Source of the DNA: Mycobacterium yunnanensis
GTDB taxonomy: Bacteria; Actinomycetota; Actinomycetes; Mycobacteriales; Mycobacteriaceae
Direction of reading: 5' to 3'
NCBI RefSeq assembly: GCF_025823185.1
Contig: NZ_JACKVK010000008.1
Coordinates: 732,312 to 796,311, forward strand
Length of the DNA stretch: 64,000 nucleotides
A program made the translations under genes and the position numbers. How positions within the stretch are numbered: position 1 is the first letter of the stretch; the number at the start of each line of letters is the position of its first letter. Under the pieces are notes generated by a model that did no database searches, was not told where the DNA came from, and saw only the letters and a program-made list of their open reading frames with translations. This document shows positions 33,354-42,593 of the stretch, piece after piece.

Positions 33354-34982
33354 ATGTCAGATACGCACGTCGTCACCAACCAGGTTCCGCCGTTGGAGGA
33401 CTACAACCCTGCGACGTCGCCCGTGCTCGCCGAGGCCCTGATCCGCGAGGGCGGCCAATGGGGCGCCGACGAGGTGTTCGAACTCGGCGCGCTCGCCGGC
33501 AGCGGTCAGGCTCAACGGTGGGGCGAGCTGGCCGACCGCCACCAGCCGACCCTGCAGACCCACGACCGATACGGGCACCGCGTCGACGAGGTCGACTACG
33601 ACCCCGCGTACCACCAGTTGATGACCGTCGCGATCGGACACGGCCTGCACGCGGCGCCGTGGGCCGACGACCGGCCGGGTGCCCACGTGGTACGTGCTGC
33701 CAAGACGTCGGTGTGGACGCCGGAGGCGGGGCACGTCTGCCCGATCTCGATGACCTACGCCGTGGTCCCGGCGCTGCGGCACAACCCGGAGCTGGCCGTA
33801 CTCTACGAGCCGCTGCTCACCAGCCGCACCTACGACCCCGAGCTGAAGATCCCCACCACCAAGGCCGGCATCACCGCGGGCATGTCGATGACGGAGAAGC
33901 AGGGCGGCTCCGACGTGCGCGCCGGCACCACCGAGGCGACCCCGAACGGCGACGGTAGCTACTCGCTGCGCGGTCACAAGTGGTTCACCTCCGCCCCGAT
34001 GAGCGACGTGTTCCTGGTGCTCGCCCAGGCCCCCAACGGATTGTCGTGCTTCTTCCTTCCGCGGATACTCCCCGACGGCAGCCGCAACCGAATGTTCTTG
34101 CAGCGCCTCAAGGACAAGCTGGGCAATCACGCCAACGCATCCAGCGAGGTGGAGTACGACGGCGCCACCGCCTGGCTGGTCGGCGAGGAAGGCCGCGGGG
34201 TGCCGACCATCATCGAGATGGTCAACCTGACCCGGCTGGACTGCACGCTGGGCAGCGCCACCAGCATGCGCACCGGTCTCACCCGGGCGATTCACCACGC
34301 CCAGCATCGAAAGGCGTTCGGCGAGTATCTGATCGACCAGCCGCTGATGCGCAACGTGCTCGCCGACCTGGCCGTGGAGGCCGAGGCGGCGACCGTGCTC
34401 GCGATGCGGATGGCCGGTGCCACCGACGCGGCCACCCGCGGCGACGAGCGCGAGACGCTGTTGCGCCGGATCGGCCTGGCCGCCGGAAAGTACTGGGTGT
34501 GCAAGCGCGCCACCCCGCACGCAGCGGAGGCCATGGAGTGCCTCGGCGGCAACGGCTACGTCGAGGAATCGGGCATGCCGCGGCTGTACCGCGAGGCGCC
34601 GCTTATGGGCATCTGGGAGGGCTCTGGCAACGTCAGCGCGTTGGACACGTTGCGCGCCATGGCAACTCGGCCCGAATGCGTCGACGTGATGTTCGACGAG
34701 CTGAGTCGCACGGCGGGCCACGACCCGCGGCTGGACGCGCACGTCACCTCGCTGCGCGCCGAGCTGGAGGATCTTGCCACCATTCAATACCGGGCCCGCA
34801 AGATCGCCGAGGACATCTCGCTGGCCCTGCAGGGCTCGTTGCTCGTGCGCCACGGGCACCCCGCCGTCGCGGAGGCCTTCCTGGCCAGCCGGCTCGGCGG
34901 CCAATGGGGCGGCGCGTTCGGCACGCTGCCGACCGGACTGGACCTGGCGCCGATCATCGAGCGGGCGCTGGTGAAGGGGTGA
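33354..34982 (+). CDS. fadE8: Acyl-CoA dehydrogenase, AidB-like (FadE8)
   Basis: 542 aa from ATG 33354, the size I recall for Rv0672. An FAD-dependent enzyme for the first step of acyl-CoA beta-oxidation. AidB-type features: SMTEKQGGSDVRAGTTEA flavin/substrate region, SLRGHKWFTSAPMSD, HRKAFGEYLIDQPLMRNVLADL, CLGGNGYVEESGMPRLYREA and IWEGSGNV. First gene of fadE8-echA4-(PaaX)-echA5, closely spaced and transcribed together. Chain length preference cannot be read. Confidence 0.93.
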   Translation: MSDTHVVTNQVPPLEDYNPATSPVLAEALIREGGQWGADEVFELGALAGSGQAQRWGELADRHQPTLQTHDRYGHRVDEVDYDPAYHQLMTVAIGHGLHAAPWADDRPGAHVVRAAKTSVWTPEAGHVCPISMTYAVVPALRHNPELAVLYEPLLTSRTYDPELKIPTTKAGITAGMSMTEKQGGSDVRAGTTEATPNGDGSYSLRGHKWFTSAPMSDVFLVLAQAPNGLSCFFLPRILPDGSRNRMFLQRLKDKLGNHANASSEVEYDGATAWLVGEEGRGVPTIIEMVNLTRLDCTLGSATSMRTGLTRAIHHAQHRKAFGEYLIDQPLMRNVLADLAVEAEAATVLAMRMAGATDAATRGDERETLLRRIGLAAGKYWVCKRATPHAAEAMECLGGNGYVEESGMPRLYREAPLMGIWEGSGNVSALDTLRAMATRPECVDVMFDELSRTAGHDPRLDAHVTSLRAELEDLATIQYRARKIAEDISLALQGSLLVRHGHPAVAEAFLASRLGGQWGGAFGTLPTGLDLAPIIERALVKG

Positions 34983-34989
34983 CCGGCGC

Positions 34990-35928
34990 ATGACGCACGC
35001 CATCAGGCCGGTCGACTTCGACGACCTCAAGACGATGACCTACGAGGTCACCGACCGGGTCGCCCGCATCACCTTCAACCGGCCCGAGAAGGGCAACGCC
35101 ATCGTCGCCGACACCCCGTTGGAGCTCTCCGCGCTGGTCGAGCGCGCCGACCTCGATCCCAACGTGCACGTCATGCTGATCTCCGGCCGCGGCGCGGGGT
35201 TCTGCGCCGGGTTCGACCTGTCGGCGTACGCGGACCGTACGTCCTCGGCGGGCGGCACCGGCGGATACAAGGGCACGGTGCTCGACGGCAAGACCCAGGC
35301 GGTCAACCATCTGCCCGATCAACCGTGGGACCCCATGGTCGACTACCAGATGATGAGCCGGTTCGTCCGTGGCTTCGCCAGCTTGATGCACGCCGACAAG
35401 CCGACGGTGGTGAAGATCCACGGCTACTGCGTGGCCGGTGGCACCGACATCGCGTTGCACGCCGACCAGGTCATCGCCGCCTCGGACGCCAAGATCGGCT
35501 ATCCGCCGATGCGGGTCTGGGGAGTGCCCGCCGCCGGCCTGTGGGCCCACCGCCTCGGCGATCAGCGCGCCAAACGCCTTCTGTTCACCGGCGATTGCAT
35601 CAGCGGCGCTCAGGCCGCCGAATGGGGACTGGCCGTCGAGGCACCCGACCCCGAGGATCTCGACGAACGTACCGAGCGCCTGGTGGCGCGCATCGCCGCC
35701 ATGCCGGTCAACCAGCTCATCATGGCCAAGCTGGCGTTGAACACGGCGCTGTTCAACCAGGGCGTGGCCACCAGCAGCATGGTCAGCACCGTGTTCGACG
35801 GCGTCGCGCGTCACACGCCGGAGGGGCACGCCTTCGTCGCCGAGGCCACCGCGCGGGGCTTCCGCGACGCGGTCAGATCTCGAGACGAGCCGTTCGGCGA
35901 CGCCGGTCGCGCGACGTCGGGGGTGTGA
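34990..35928 (+). CDS. echA4: Enoyl-CoA hydratase/isomerase family (EchA4)
   Basis: 312 aa, ATG 34990, 7 nt after fadE8. Crotonase fold: ISGRGAGFCAGFDLSAY (oxyanion hole), then HGYCVAGGTDIALHAD and IGYPPMRVWGVPA. The usual catalytic Glu positions appear changed, so hydratase activity is not certain; an isomerase or hydrolase role is possible. Length and place match Rv0673. Acts downstream of FadE8 in fatty or branched acyl-CoA breakdown. Confidence 0.92.
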   Translation: MTHAIRPVDFDDLKTMTYEVTDRVARITFNRPEKGNAIVADTPLELSALVERADLDPNVHVMLISGRGAGFCAGFDLSAYADRTSSAGGTGGYKGTVLDGKTQAVNHLPDQPWDPMVDYQMMSRFVRGFASLMHADKPTVVKIHGYCVAGGTDIALHADQVIAASDAKIGYPPMRVWGVPAAGLWAHRLGDQRAKRLLFTGDCISGAQAAEWGLAVEAPDPEDLDERTERLVARIAAMPVNQLIMAKLALNTALFNQGVATSSMVSTVFDGVARHTPEGHAFVAEATARGFRDAVRSRDEPFGDAGRATSGV

Positions 35929-35932
35929 CCGG

Positions 35933-36667
35933 GTGGCTCGTACGCTGGCCCGGCTGACCGCCAGGTCCGTCGTGCTGAGCGTACTGCTCGGCGCCCACCC
36001 GGCCTGGGCGTCGGCGGCCGAATTGATCACCCTGACATCTGATTTCGGCATCCGGGAACCGACGCTGCGGGTGGCGCTGACGCGCATGGTCGGCGCTGGT
36101 GACCTGGTGCGTTCCGCGGACGGCTACCGCCTGTCGGACCGGTTGCTCGCCAGGCAACGGCGCCAGGACGACGCGCTGAACCCTCGGCAGCATCGGTGGG
36201 ACGGCACGTGGCGCACGCTGGTGATCACCAGCGTCGGCACCGACGCCCGGAGCCGGGCGACACTGCGGACGACGTTGCAGGACGAGCGGTTCGGCGAATT
36301 GCGTGAGGGGGTGTGGATGAGACCGGCCAACCTCGACCTGCAGCTGACCGACGACGTGCGCGACCGGGTGCGGGTGCTCGACGCGCGCGACGACGATCCC
36401 GCCGGTCTGGTCGCCGCGCTGTGGGATCTACCCGGGTGGGCGGCTGCCGGCGGTCGCCTGCTCGCCGAACTGTCCGACGCCGAGGACGTCCCGACGCGGT
36501 TCGTGGCCGCCGCGGCCACCGTCCGTCATCTGCTGTCGGATCCGGTGCTCCCGGCCGAGCTGCTGCCGGCGGACTGGCCGGGCGCGCAGTTGCGGCAGGC
36601 CTACCACGACTTCGCCGCCGAACTGGTGGCCCGTCGCGACGACACCCAACTGATGGAGGCCACATGA
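35933..36667 (+). CDS. PaaX-like transcriptional regulator
   Basis: 244 aa from GTG 35933, four nt after echA4. N-terminal winged HTH (SVVLSVLLGAHPAW, FGIREPTLRVALTRMVGAGDLVR), then the PaaX effector and C-terminal domains (WRTLVI, LREGVWMRPANL, FVAAAATVRHLLSDPVLPAELLP). PaaX proteins bind aryl- or acyl-CoA thioesters; placement among beta-oxidation genes implies an acyl-CoA-responsive repressor of this operon. Corresponds to Rv0674. Stop overlaps echA5 by 4 bp. Confidence 0.88.
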   Translation: MARTLARLTARSVVLSVLLGAHPAWASAAELITLTSDFGIREPTLRVALTRMVGAGDLVRSADGYRLSDRLLARQRRQDDALNPRQHRWDGTWRTLVITSVGTDARSRATLRTTLQDERFGELREGVWMRPANLDLQLTDDVRDRVRVLDARDDDPAGLVAALWDLPGWAAAGGRLLAELSDAEDVPTRFVAAAATVRHLLSDPVLPAELLPADWPGAQLRQAYHDFAAELVARRDDTQLMEAT

Positions 36668-37434
36668 CTCATCCCGGCGGCGTACGCGTCGAGCGCAACG
36701 GACCGGTCACCACGGTGGTGATGAACCGTCCGGAGGCGCGCAACGCGGTCAACGGACCGGCGGCGGCGGCCCTGCACGCCGCCTTCGAGGAGTTCGACCA
36801 CGACGACGACGCGGCCGTCGCCGTGCTCTGGGGTGACAACGGAACCTTCTGCGCCGGAGCCGATCTCAAGGCCTTCGGCACGCCGGAGGCAAACCCGGTC
36901 CATCGCACCGGGCCGGGACCCATGGGGCCGTCGCGGATGACCCTGTCCAAGCCCGTCATCGCCGCCGTGAGCGGGTTCGCCGTAGCCGGCGGGCTCGAAC
37001 TCGCGCTGTGGTGCGATCTGCGGGTGGTCGAGGAGGACGCCGTGTTCGGCGTGTACTGCCGCCGCTGGGGCGTGCCACTCATCGACGGTGGCACCGTCCG
37101 CTTGCCGCGGCTCATCGGGCACAGTCGCGCGATGGACCTCATCCTCACCGGGCGCAGCGTCGACGCCGCGGAGGCGTTCGCGATCGGGCTGGCCAACCGC
37201 GTCGTGCCTCCCGGGCAGTCCCGTCAGGCCGCCGAGGCGCTCGCCGCCGACCTGGCCGCGCTGCCGCAGCAGTGTCTGCGCGCAGACCGTCTCTCGGCGT
37301 TGGGGCAGTGGGGGATGTCCGAGGCCGAGGCGATGGACGTCGAATTCGGCAGCATGTCGCGCGTCGCGGCCGAATCACTATCGGGGGCACGGCGTTTCGC
37401 TGACGGCGCCGGTCGTCACGGCGCCAAGGAGTGA
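36664..37434 (+). CDS. echA5: Enoyl-CoA hydratase (EchA5)
   Basis: 256 aa from ATG 36664 overlapping the PaaX gene. Crotonase motifs: VMNRPEARNAVN, GTFCAGADLKAF, AVSGFAVAGGLELALWCDLRV and GVYCRRWGVPLIDGGTVRLPRLIG, with a Gly-rich oxyanion hole intact. Hydrates trans-2-enoyl-CoA or a related reaction. Corresponds to Rv0675. Its stop is one base from the stop of the convergent DUF3060 gene, where M. tuberculosis instead has mmpL5. Confidence 0.92.
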   Translation: MTHPGGVRVERNGPVTTVVMNRPEARNAVNGPAAAALHAAFEEFDHDDDAAVAVLWGDNGTFCAGADLKAFGTPEANPVHRTGPGPMGPSRMTLSKPVIAAVSGFAVAGGLELALWCDLRVVEEDAVFGVYCRRWGVPLIDGGTVRLPRLIGHSRAMDLILTGRSVDAAEAFAIGLANRVVPPGQSRQAAEALAADLAALPQQCLRADRLSALGQWGMSEAEAMDVEFGSMSRVAAESLSGARRFADGAGRHGAKE

Positions 37435-37435
37435 T

Positions 37436-37825
37436 TCAGCCCCGTCGAATCGAGTTGCCGGCTCCGGTGTCCTCGACCCTGGGCTGACCGGCGGAGTAGC
37501 TCACCGTGTTGTTAAGGCCCACCACGTTGAGGGCGTCGGTGATCTCGGCGAAGGTCAACTTGTTGTCGGCGCCGCCGACGTTGACGTTGGTGCACCTGCC
37601 CTTGACCTGGAGGGTGTTGTTCGAGCCGCCAACGGTCAGCGACTTACCGTCGGCGCAGTCGATCTCGGTGGTCGTGCCGACCGAGCCGTAGTTGATGGTG
37701 TTGGCGATCTCGACCTGCACCCCGGAGGAGCCTGCGGTCACGGTCGGAGCTCCGGAGTCCGAGCAACCCGCCAGTACCGTCGCCCCCATCGCTGCCACGA
37801 GGAGTCTCCAGGAACGAACGTGCAT
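37436..37825 (-). CDS. DUF3060 lipoprotein
   Basis: 129 aa from ATG 37825. The signal peptide ends VLAGC, so Cys21 should be lipidated. The mature part is a short DUF3060 beta-repeat domain with ladder-like motifs (TLQVKGRCTNVNVGGADNKLTF, VVGLNNTVSY). Function unknown; extracytoplasmic. Corresponds in place to Rv0679c. Two-gene unit with the next DUF3060 gene, 2 nt apart. Confidence 0.8.
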   Translation of the reverse strand: MHVRSWRLLVAAMGATVLAGCSDSGAPTVTAGSSGVQVEIANTINYGSVGTTTEIDCADGKSLTVGGSNNTLQVKGRCTNVNVGGADNKLTFAEITDALNVVGLNNTVSYSAGQPRVEDTGAGNSIRRG

Positions 37826-37827
37826 GC

Positions 37828-38205
37828 CTAGGCGGGTACCCGATCGATGCGGTTGGTCATGCCCAGTTCGCGACCGCGGTCCCAGACCAAGGGCTCGCCC
37901 TGGTGATAGAGCACCGTCTGGTCGAATCCGTACACGGTGATGTCGTTGACGACGTTGTCCGCCACCACGACGTTGGCCGAGCCCTGAACCGAGACGCCCC
38001 AGCAGGTGCCGACCGCGGTGATCTGGTTGCCGGTGCCCACGACGATGAGCGCGGAGTCGTTGCAGTCCAAGGTCTGCACGACGCCCTGGCCGGTGATGTG
38101 GGTGTCGCCGTTCTTGGCGCTGGCGGCCGGGGCGGCGGCCAGTGACGTTGCGACGACCGCGACCACGCTCAGGCCCAGCGACGTGCTCGACGCCTTCCAA
38201 CTCAC
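37828..38205 (-). CDS. Secreted DUF3060 protein
   Basis: 125 aa from GTG 38205. Signal peptide (SLGLSVVAVVATSLAAAPAA) cleaved near ASAKN, without a lipobox. The rest is a DUF3060 beta-repeat domain (ALIVVGTGNQITAVGTC, VSVQGSANVVVADNVVNDI, VYGFDQTVLYHQGEP). Paralogue of the lipoprotein encoded 2 nt downstream; the two probably act together outside the membrane. Corresponds in place to Rv0680c. Confidence 0.8.
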   Translation of the reverse strand: MSWKASSTSLGLSVVAVVATSLAAAPAASAKNGDTHITGQGVVQTLDCNDSALIVVGTGNQITAVGTCWGVSVQGSANVVVADNVVNDITVYGFDQTVLYHQGEPLVWDRGRELGMTNRIDRVPA

Positions 38206-38511
38206 GGTGGTCCCCCTTGCGACGCGGCCAGGATCTTCTCATCGACGACTCTACGTCGCGCAGTACTCCCCATGGCGGTAGTTCCGCCGTTGTCGTCGGG
38301 TAGCCGCCAAGCGATTGCTGGAACGCGGCACGGGCCGCAGCCGGTCGCCCTCGGCAACGTGCCCGATCTGCGCTCGAGCACCAGCGCTCTGGCCCAGCTC
38401 AGCCGGGACGCAGTGAACTGACTAGCCCACCGTCCCGCGGGTTACAGTCATTGACCGTCCTCACTCGAAGGACACGTGACGCTCACCCGCCGATGAGAAG
38501 GACTTGACCCC
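38206..38511. other. Divergent intergenic region with a possible remnant ORF
   Basis: 306 nt between the secreted DUF3060 gene and the TetR gene. A 49-codon plus-strand frame at 38272-38421 (MAVVPPLSSG... to LAQLSRDAVN) has coding-like composition, but no RBS and no recognised family; it may be a gene remnant. The rest should hold the divergent promoters. Confidence 0.45.
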
Positions 38512-39123
38512 ATGGCAGCTCGGTCGGACGCGACATCCGGCATGGGCAGGGTGCGGCCGCCTGCGAGGTCGACCAAGCTCAGCCGCGACGCAATCGTGAA
38601 CGCGGCGTTGACGTTCCTGGACCGCGAGGGCTGGGACGCGCTGACCATCAACGCCCTTGCGACGCAGCTCGGCACCAAGGGCCCGTCGCTCTACAACCAC
38701 GTCGACAGCCTCGAGGACCTGCGCCGGACGGTCCGGATGCGGGTCATCGAAGACATCATCGGCATGCTCGAGACCGTGGGCGTCGGACGCACCAGGGACG
38801 ACGCGGTGGTCGCGATGGCCGGTGCCTACCGCAGCTACGCCCACCACCATCCCGGCAGGTATTCGGCCTTCACCCGGATGCCGCTCGGTGGCGACGACCC
38901 GGAGTACACCGCGGCGACCCGCGCCGCCGCCGAACCCGTGATCGCGGTGCTGGGTTCGTTCGGCCTTGAGGGTGAGGACGGCTTCTTCGCGGCGCTTGAG
39001 TTCTGGTCTGCGTTGCACGGTTTCGTGCTCCTGGAGATGACGGGCGTGATGGACGCGATCGACACCGACGCCGTGTTCACGGACATGGTGTTGAGGCTGG
39101 CGGCCGGCATGGAGGCGCGATGA
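38512..39123 (+). CDS. TetR/AcrR-family regulator
   Basis: 203 aa, ATG 38512 after GAGAAGGA. N-terminal TetR HTH: AIVNAALTFLDREGWDALTI, LATQLGTKGPSLYNHVDSLEDL. The C-terminal domain has AHHHPGRYSAFTRMP and FWSALHGFVLLEMTG, the WHG-type TetR_C layout. Corresponds to Rv0681, just upstream of rpsL. Likely targets are itself and the divergent DUF3060 pair; ligand unknown. Confidence 0.9.
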   Translation: MAARSDATSGMGRVRPPARSTKLSRDAIVNAALTFLDREGWDALTINALATQLGTKGPSLYNHVDSLEDLRRTVRMRVIEDIIGMLETVGVGRTRDDAVVAMAGAYRSYAHHHPGRYSAFTRMPLGGDDPEYTAATRAAAEPVIAVLGSFGLEGEDGFFAALEFWSALHGFVLLEMTGVMDAIDTDAVFTDMVLRLAAGMEAR

Positions 39124-39227
39124 GGGCGATGAGCGCTTGCGCGAAGAGCAGAGAATCGAGCTGAGGGCTTGCCGCGGGCTCTAGAATCGGTGGGAATCGC
39201 CCAGGTCGGGGGTAGAGTCGTCGCGCT
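39124..39227 (+). other. Left part of the rpsL upstream region
   Basis: No gene. TAGAAT at 39182-39187 is a second possible -10 box for the str operon, without a convincing -35. The whole non-coding stretch to rpsL is 363 nt. Confidence 0.45.
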
Positions 39228-39257
39228 TTGACCCGAGCCCCCGCGGCCGGGTATCGT
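39228..39257 (+). promoter_or_regulatory. Probable str-operon (rpsL) promoter
   Basis: TTGACC (39228-39233) and TATCGT (39252-39257) with an 18-nt spacer. Predicted start near 39264 gives a leader of about 220 nt before rpsL. Confidence 0.55.
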
Positions 39258-39486
39258 GGTCGATCGTGCCTGGCCGTTAGGGCGCTTGCGGCTGTGATGC
39301 CAGCAAGCAAGCCTGCACGCCGGGCCAATTCGCATGTCCACGACGCATCGACGAGATTCGGTGCGCGAGCGCGTGCGACACACCCGGCCGCGGGGTAGTA
39401 CGGCAGGGCGTAACCGCAGTACACAGACTTGAGAACGACCGTAAGACAGCAGAGCAGTTTCACGAAGCAACACAGGAAGCCGGTAC

Positions 39487-39861
39487 ATGCCAACCATCAA
39501 CCAGCTGGTCCGCAAGGGTCGCCGGGACAAGATTGCCAAGGTCAAGACCGCGGCCCTCAAGGGCAGCCCGCAGCGCCGTGGCGTGTGCACCCGCGTGTAC
39601 ACGACCACCCCGAAGAAGCCGAACTCGGCACTTCGGAAGGTCGCGCGCGTCAAGCTGACCACCGGTATCGAGGTCACGGCCTACATCCCGGGTGAAGGCC
39701 ACAACCTTCAGGAGCACTCGATGGTGCTGGTTCGTGGAGGCCGTGTGAAGGACCTCCCCGGTGTTCGCTACAAGATCATTCGCGGTTCGCTCGACACCCA
39801 GGGCGTCAAGAGCCGCAAGCAGGCACGAAGCCGCTACGGCGCCAAGAAGGAGAAGAGCTAA
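39487..39861 (+). CDS. rpsL: 30S ribosomal protein S12
   Basis: 124 aa. Decoding-centre protein. The loops [16 protein letters not shown] and [16 protein letters not shown] carry the streptomycin-susceptible lysines (codons 43 and 88). AGGAAG precedes ATG 39487. Its TAA shares the A of the rpsG ATG (1-bp overlap), so the two are translationally coupled. Confidence 0.99.
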   Translation: MPTINQLVRKGRRDKIAKVKTAALKGSPQRRGVCTRVYTTTPKKPNSALRKVARVKLTTGIEVTAYIPGEGHNLQEHSMVLVRGGRVKDLPGVRYKIIRGSLDTQGVKSRKQARSRYGAKKEKS

Positions 39862-40331
39862 TGCCGCGTAAGGGGCCCGCACCCAAGCGCCCGCTGGTCA
39901 ACGATCCGGTCTACGGTTCGCAGCTGGTCACGCAGCTCGTCAACAAGGTTCTGCTCGACGGGAAGAAATCCCTCGCCGAACGCATTGTGTATGGAGCGCT
40001 GGAACAGGCTCGGGACAAGACCGGCACCGATCCGGTCGTGACCCTCAAGCGCGCTCTCGACAACGTCAAGCCGGCCCTCGAGGTCCGCAGCCGTCGTGTC
40101 GGTGGCGCCACCTACCAGGTGCCCGTCGAGGTCCGCCCCGAGCGGTCCACCACGCTGGCGCTGCGTTGGCTGGTCGGATTCTCCAAGCAACGCCGCGAGA
40201 AGACCATGGTCGAACGCCTGGCCAACGAGTTGCTCGACGCGAGCAACGGCCTGGGTGCCGCCGTCAAGCGACGCGAGGACACCCACAAGATGGCCGAGGC
40301 GAACCGGGCCTTCGCGCACTACCGCTGGTGA
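39861..40331 (+). CDS. rpsG: 30S ribosomal protein S7
   Basis: 156 aa starting [12 protein letters not shown], normal length. Primary 16S rRNA binder that organises the 30S head; motifs [23 protein letters not shown] (in two parts) and [10 protein letters not shown] at the C-terminus. Coupled to rpsL by overlap; 78 nt before fusA. Confidence 0.99.
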   Translation: MPRKGPAPKRPLVNDPVYGSQLVTQLVNKVLLDGKKSLAERIVYGALEQARDKTGTDPVVTLKRALDNVKPALEVRSRRVGGATYQVPVEVRPERSTTLALRWLVGFSKQRREKTMVERLANELLDASNGLGAAVKRREDTHKMAEANRAFAHYRW

Positions 40332-40409
40332 TCGTCGCCGGCGGCTGATCGATTCGGCCCGCCGGCCGTTCATCGACAACCAACAAGCAAGAAAGAGTGG
40401 GAAGACGCC

Positions 40410-42512
40410 GTGGCACAGGACGTGCTCACCGACCTCACCAAGGTCCGCAACATCGGCATCATGGCGCACATCGATGCCGGTAAGACGACGACGACCGAAC
40501 GCATCCTCTACTACACCGGTATCAGCTACAAGATCGGTGAGGTGCACGACGGTGCCGCCACGATGGACTGGATGGAGCAGGAGCAGGAGCGGGGTATCAC
40601 CATCACCTCGGCCGCTACCACCTGCTTCTGGGACGGCAACCAGATCAACATCATCGACACCCCCGGTCACGTCGACTTCACCGTCGAGGTGGAGCGCTCG
40701 CTTCGGGTGCTCGACGGCGCCGTAGCCGTCTTCGACGGCAAGGAAGGCGTGGAGCCGCAGTCCGAGCAGGTCTGGCGCCAGGCCGACAAGTACGACGTGC
40801 CGCGCATCTGCTTCGTGAACAAGATGGACAAGATCGGTGCGGACTTCTACTTCACCGTGCGCACCATCGAGGAGCGCCTCGGCGCCCGTGCGTTGCCCAT
40901 TCAGCTTCCCATCGGTTCCGAAGGTGGCTTCGAGGGCATCGTCGACCTGGTCGAGATGAAGGCCAAGGTCTGGCGCGGCGAGACCAAGCTCGGCGAGACC
41001 TACGAGACCATCGACATCCCTGCCGAACTGCAGGATCAGGCCGACGAGTACCGCACCAAGCTGCTCGAGACGGTCGCCGAGACCGACGAAGCGCTGCTCG
41101 AGAAGTACTTCGGTGGCGAAGAGCTCACGATCGAGGAGATCAAGGGCGCGATCCGCAAGATGGTCGTCAGCTCGGAGATCTACCCGGTGCTGTGCGGCAG
41201 CGCGTTCAAGAACAAGGGCGTTCAGCCCATGCTCGACGCCGTCATCGACTACCTGCCGTCGCCGCTGGACGTCGAGTCCGTGACCGGCCACGTGCCCGGC
41301 AAGGAAGACGAACTGGTCACCCGCAAGCCGTCGACCTCGGAGCCGTTCTCGGCCCTGGCGTTCAAGGTTGCGACGCACCCGTTCTTCGGCAAGCTCACCT
41401 ACGTCCGGGTGTATTCGGGCAAGGTCGACTCCGGTGCCCAGGTCATCAACGCGACCAAGGGCAAGAAGGAACGTCTGGGCAAGCTCTTCCAGATGCACTC
41501 CAACAAGGAGAACCCGGTCGAGACGGCCGCTGCCGGCCACATCTACGCAGTGATCGGCCTGAAGGACACCACCACCGGTGACACCCTGAGCGACCCGCAG
41601 CAGCAGGTCGTCCTCGAGTCGATGACGTTCCCCGATCCCGTGATCGAGGTCGCGATCGAGCCCAAGACGAAGAGTGACCAGGAGAAGCTGTCCCTGGCCA
41701 TTCAGAAGCTGGCCGAGGAAGACCCGACGTTCAAGGTCCACCAGGACAACGAGACCGGCCAGACCGTCATCGGCGGCATGGGCGAGCTCCACCTCGACAT
41801 CCTCGTCGACCGCATGCGTCGCGAGTTCAAGGTCGAGGCGAACGTCGGCAAGCCGCAGGTCGCCTACAAGGAGACCATCAAGCGGTCCGTCGACAAGGTC
41901 GAGTTCACCCACAAGAAGCAGACGGGTGGCTCCGGCCAGTTCGCCAAGGTCCTGGTCAGCATCGAGCCGTTCAGCGGCGAAGACGGCGCGACCTACGAGT
42001 TCGAGAACAAGGTCAGCGGCGGTCGCATCCCTCGCGAGTACATCCCGTCGGTCGACGCCGGTGCACAGGACGCCATGCAGTACGGCGTGCTCGCCGGGTA
42101 CCCGCTGGTGAACCTGAAGCTGATCCTGCTCGACGGCGCGTACCACGACGTCGACTCGTCGGAAATGGCGTTCAAGATCGCCGGTTCCCAGGTGCTGAAG
42201 AAGGCTGCCGCGCAGGCGCAGCCGGTCATCCTGGAGCCGGTCATGGCCGTCGAGGTCACCACGCCCGAGGACTACATGGGTGAAGTGATCGGCGACCTCA
42301 ACTCTCGCCGTGGTCAGATTCAAGCCATGGAGGAGCGCAGTGGGGCCCGCGTCGTGCGGGCGACCGTACCACTGTCGGAGATGTTCGGTTACGTCGGAGA
42401 CCTTCGGTCGAAGACCCAGGGCCGGGCGAACTACTCCATGGTGTTCGATTCGTACGCCGAAGTTCCGGCGAACGTCTCGAAGGAGATCATCGCGAAGGCG
42501 ACCGGTCAGTAA
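40410..42512 (+). CDS. fusA: Elongation factor G
   Basis: 700 aa from GTG 40410 (GAAAGAGTGGGAAGA upstream). GTPase that drives translocation. G1 [15 protein letters not shown], switch [13 protein letters not shown]3 [10 protein letters not shown]4 NKMDK; five-domain length. Third gene of the str operon, 81 nt before tuf. Confidence 0.99.
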   Translation: MAQDVLTDLTKVRNIGIMAHIDAGKTTTTERILYYTGISYKIGEVHDGAATMDWMEQEQERGITITSAATTCFWDGNQINIIDTPGHVDFTVEVERSLRVLDGAVAVFDGKEGVEPQSEQVWRQADKYDVPRICFVNKMDKIGADFYFTVRTIEERLGARALPIQLPIGSEGGFEGIVDLVEMKAKVWRGETKLGETYETIDIPAELQDQADEYRTKLLETVAETDEALLEKYFGGEELTIEEIKGAIRKMVVSSEIYPVLCGSAFKNKGVQPMLDAVIDYLPSPLDVESVTGHVPGKEDELVTRKPSTSEPFSALAFKVATHPFFGKLTYVRVYSGKVDSGAQVINATKGKKERLGKLFQMHSNKENPVETAAAGHIYAVIGLKDTTTGDTLSDPQQQVVLESMTFPDPVIEVAIEPKTKSDQEKLSLAIQKLAEEDPTFKVHQDNETGQTVIGGMGELHLDILVDRMRREFKVEANVGKPQVAYKETIKRSVDKVEFTHKKQTGGSGQFAKVLVSIEPFSGEDGATYEFENKVSGGRIPREYIPSVDAGAQDAMQYGVLAGYPLVNLKLILLDGAYHDVDSSEMAFKIAGSQVLKKAAAQAQPVILEPVMAVEVTTPEDYMGEVIGDLNSRRGQIQAMEERSGARVVRATVPLSEMFGYVGDLRSKTQGRANYSMVFDSYAEVPANVSKEIIAKATGQ

Positions 42513-42593
42513 CCGGTATCCTCACGCAAGACCACACAACTGAAAACCGAAAACCTTTAAACAAGCATCATCGAAGTCCAGGAGGACACAGAA

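Noticed and set aside
39600..39760. Streptomycin-resistance change in rpsL
   Set aside because: The lysines at the two classic positions are present.
39858..42323. 821-codon frame antisense to fusA and rpsG
   Set aside because: Shadow of highly biased ribosomal and EF-G codons.
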